A DNA stretch of 64,000 nucleotides, taken from CAIWHR01 sp963726775. GTDB taxonomy: Bacteria; Pseudomonadota; Gammaproteobacteria; Burkholderiales; Casimicrobiaceae. The notes under the pieces were generated by a model. That model was given only the letters and a program-made list of their open reading frames with translations. It was not told the DNA's origin and ran no database searches. The position numbers and the translations under genes are program-made. This document shows, piece after piece, positions 63,256 through 64,000 of the stretch. Each line of letters opens with the position of its first letter. Positions within the stretch are counted from its first letter, which is position 1. Location of the stretch: positions 164,867-228,866 of the forward strand of contig CAVSDL010000011.1 in NCBI GenBank assembly GCA_963726775.1, written 5' to 3'.

Positions 63256-63702
63256 ATGCGCTCCAGACTCGAACGGCTTCGCGGATTCACGCTGATCGAA
63301 TTGATGATCGTGGTCGCGATTGTCGGGGTTTTGGCCACGATTGCATTGCCGGCCTACCAGGACTATCTGGTCCGGTCGAAAATTGTGGAACTGGCAACTG
63401 CGGCATCCCAATGCAAGATTTCGATCAGCGAGTATCTCACGTCGAAATCATCGCTCCCGGCCGACACAGATGCCTCGGGATGCACAGCCATCGCGACGGA
63501 ATACGCCGCCGGCCTGACCGTCACCAATGGCGTCATCGCGGTTGTCGCGAGTGCGAACGTCGGCGGCAATCCTGCCCAGACTGGAAAAATCTATGCACTC
63601 AAGCCGACTGTTGCGGGAACGTCGGTTACCGCGTGGAATTGCACCGCCGCCGATGGTACGACGATTGCCGCGAAGTACCTGCCTGCCGTCTGCCGGAGCT
63701 GA
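63256..63702 (+). CDS. pilA: Type IV pilin PilA, second copy
   Basis: A 148-residue pilin; the prepilin leader MRSRLERLRG is cleaved before FTLIELMIVVAIVGVLATIALPAYQDYLVRSK. The mature N-terminal helix is nearly identical to the first copy, while the globular part differs. The disulfide pair is WNC and VCR. It lies 88 bases after the repaired first pilin gene and lacks an obvious promoter, so it probably follows read-through. No Shine-Dalgarno as strong as that of the first copy is seen. Confidence 0.93.
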   Translation: MRSRLERLRGFTLIELMIVVAIVGVLATIALPAYQDYLVRSKIVELATAASQCKISISEYLTSKSSLPADTDASGCTAIATEYAAGLTVTNGVIAVVASANVGGNPAQTGKIYALKPTVAGTSVTAWNCTAADGTTIAAKYLPAVCRS

Positions 63703-63719
63703 AGCCACGGCAACTGCAC

Positions 63720-64000
63720 CTAGCGCTGGCTCGGCGCGTGACATACCAGCGCCGCGGTCGTGGATTCGATGAAGTCTTGCGAGTATCCACGGCGCCTGAG
63801 CTCATCCTTGAACGCCGAGAACAGGCGGGCCCTGCCGTAGATTCCCAGATTCTCCTCCCGTCGGAAGCGCAACGCGTCGGTCAATACGACGTTCAGCGCC
63901 CGCTCGAGCTTGTCGTTGGCCTTGCGTTTCCCCGCACTTGCCTCCAGGGCGACGGGAAAACGTTCGCTGAGCGTGGTCGCGAGTCGGCAGCCGAGCGCGT
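63720..64000 (-). CDS. Unknown protein, C-terminal 92 residues (start beyond window)
   Basis: An open frame on the minus strand runs in from the right edge and stops at 63722-63720. It reads ...GCRLATTLSERFPVALEAS then ...LNVVLTDALRFRREENLG and ends LVCHAPSQR. The composition is that of a normal soluble, mostly helical protein, and the stop lies 17 bases from the pilin stop (convergent). I do not recognise the family. Confidence 0.65.
   Translation of the reverse strand, partial: ALGCRLATTLSERFPVALEASAGKRKANDKLERALNVVLTDALRFRREENLGIYGRARLFSAFKDELRRRGYSQDFIESTTAALVCHAPSQR

Noticed and set aside
62725..63702. A single double-length pilin fusion read through the first frame
   Set aside because: The middle of that frame is Arg/Ser-rich nonsense, while two one-base corrections restore a normal pilin ending before the second gene.

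Overview
The window is a GC-rich chromosomal segment of a betaproteobacterium, most likely Burkholderiales or a close relative. The grounds are the rpsU-yqeY-dnaG-rpoD block with a Lys/Ala/Pro-rich RpoD N-terminus, two Bug-type tripartite tricarboxylate receptors, a TRAP system, a Pat-type acetyltransferase and a PF10136 membrane protein. It is mostly core and metabolic sequence. I see no prophage, CRISPR array, rRNA or insertion sequence.

Layout. 0-3.1 kb: a molybdopterin oxidoreductase (cut by the left edge) with a hot-dog thioesterase, facing a GNAT gene and a cysteine-free Rrf2 regulator; an FNR/FixK-like site lies between them. 5-9 kb: a sulfotransferase/coiled-coil protein, a small ABM-like protein, a phosphotransferase and tRNA-Ile2(CAU). 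9-12.5 kb: pat and a universal stress protein. 12.5-21.8 kb: rpoD, dnaG, yqeY, rpsU, tsaD, plsY, folB, xerD and ogt. 21.8-25 kb: TRAP dctPQM. 25-31 kb: fused 5-oxoprolinase and a PF10136 membrane protein. 31-36.5 kb: glutathione peroxidase, a family 5 solute-binding protein, an MFS exporter and a HExxH lipoprotein. 36.5-41 kb: arginine succinyltransferase genes astC-astA-astB, ridA and DUF423. 41-48 kb: two Bug receptors and an RND efflux pair. 48-57 kb: ugpBAEC-ugpQ, a MarR/MFS pair and glpK, a glycerol/glycerophosphodiester module. 57-60.5 kb: DUF2889, sucCD, TerC. 60.7-64 kb: PP2C phosphatase, double-FHA protein and two type IV pilins behind a sigma-54 promoter.

The most notable non-gene feature is a dispersed structured element of about 150 bp. 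It has two palindromic arms arranged as an inverted pair, plus conserved tails. Four copies look complete (23.7, 42.1, 51.3 and 55.3 kb) and two are core-only (27.7 and 33.7 kb). One core copy sits in frame inside the 5-oxoprolinase gene and is translated, like a Rickettsia palindromic element. Stem bases covary between copies.

Eight reading-frame breaks occur in six otherwise well-conserved genes (phosphotransferase, ogt, astB twice, astC, RND pump, first pilin twice). Each is repaired by removing a single base. That uniform pattern points to sequencing or assembly error rather than real decay, so these genes are listed at their full repaired extents.
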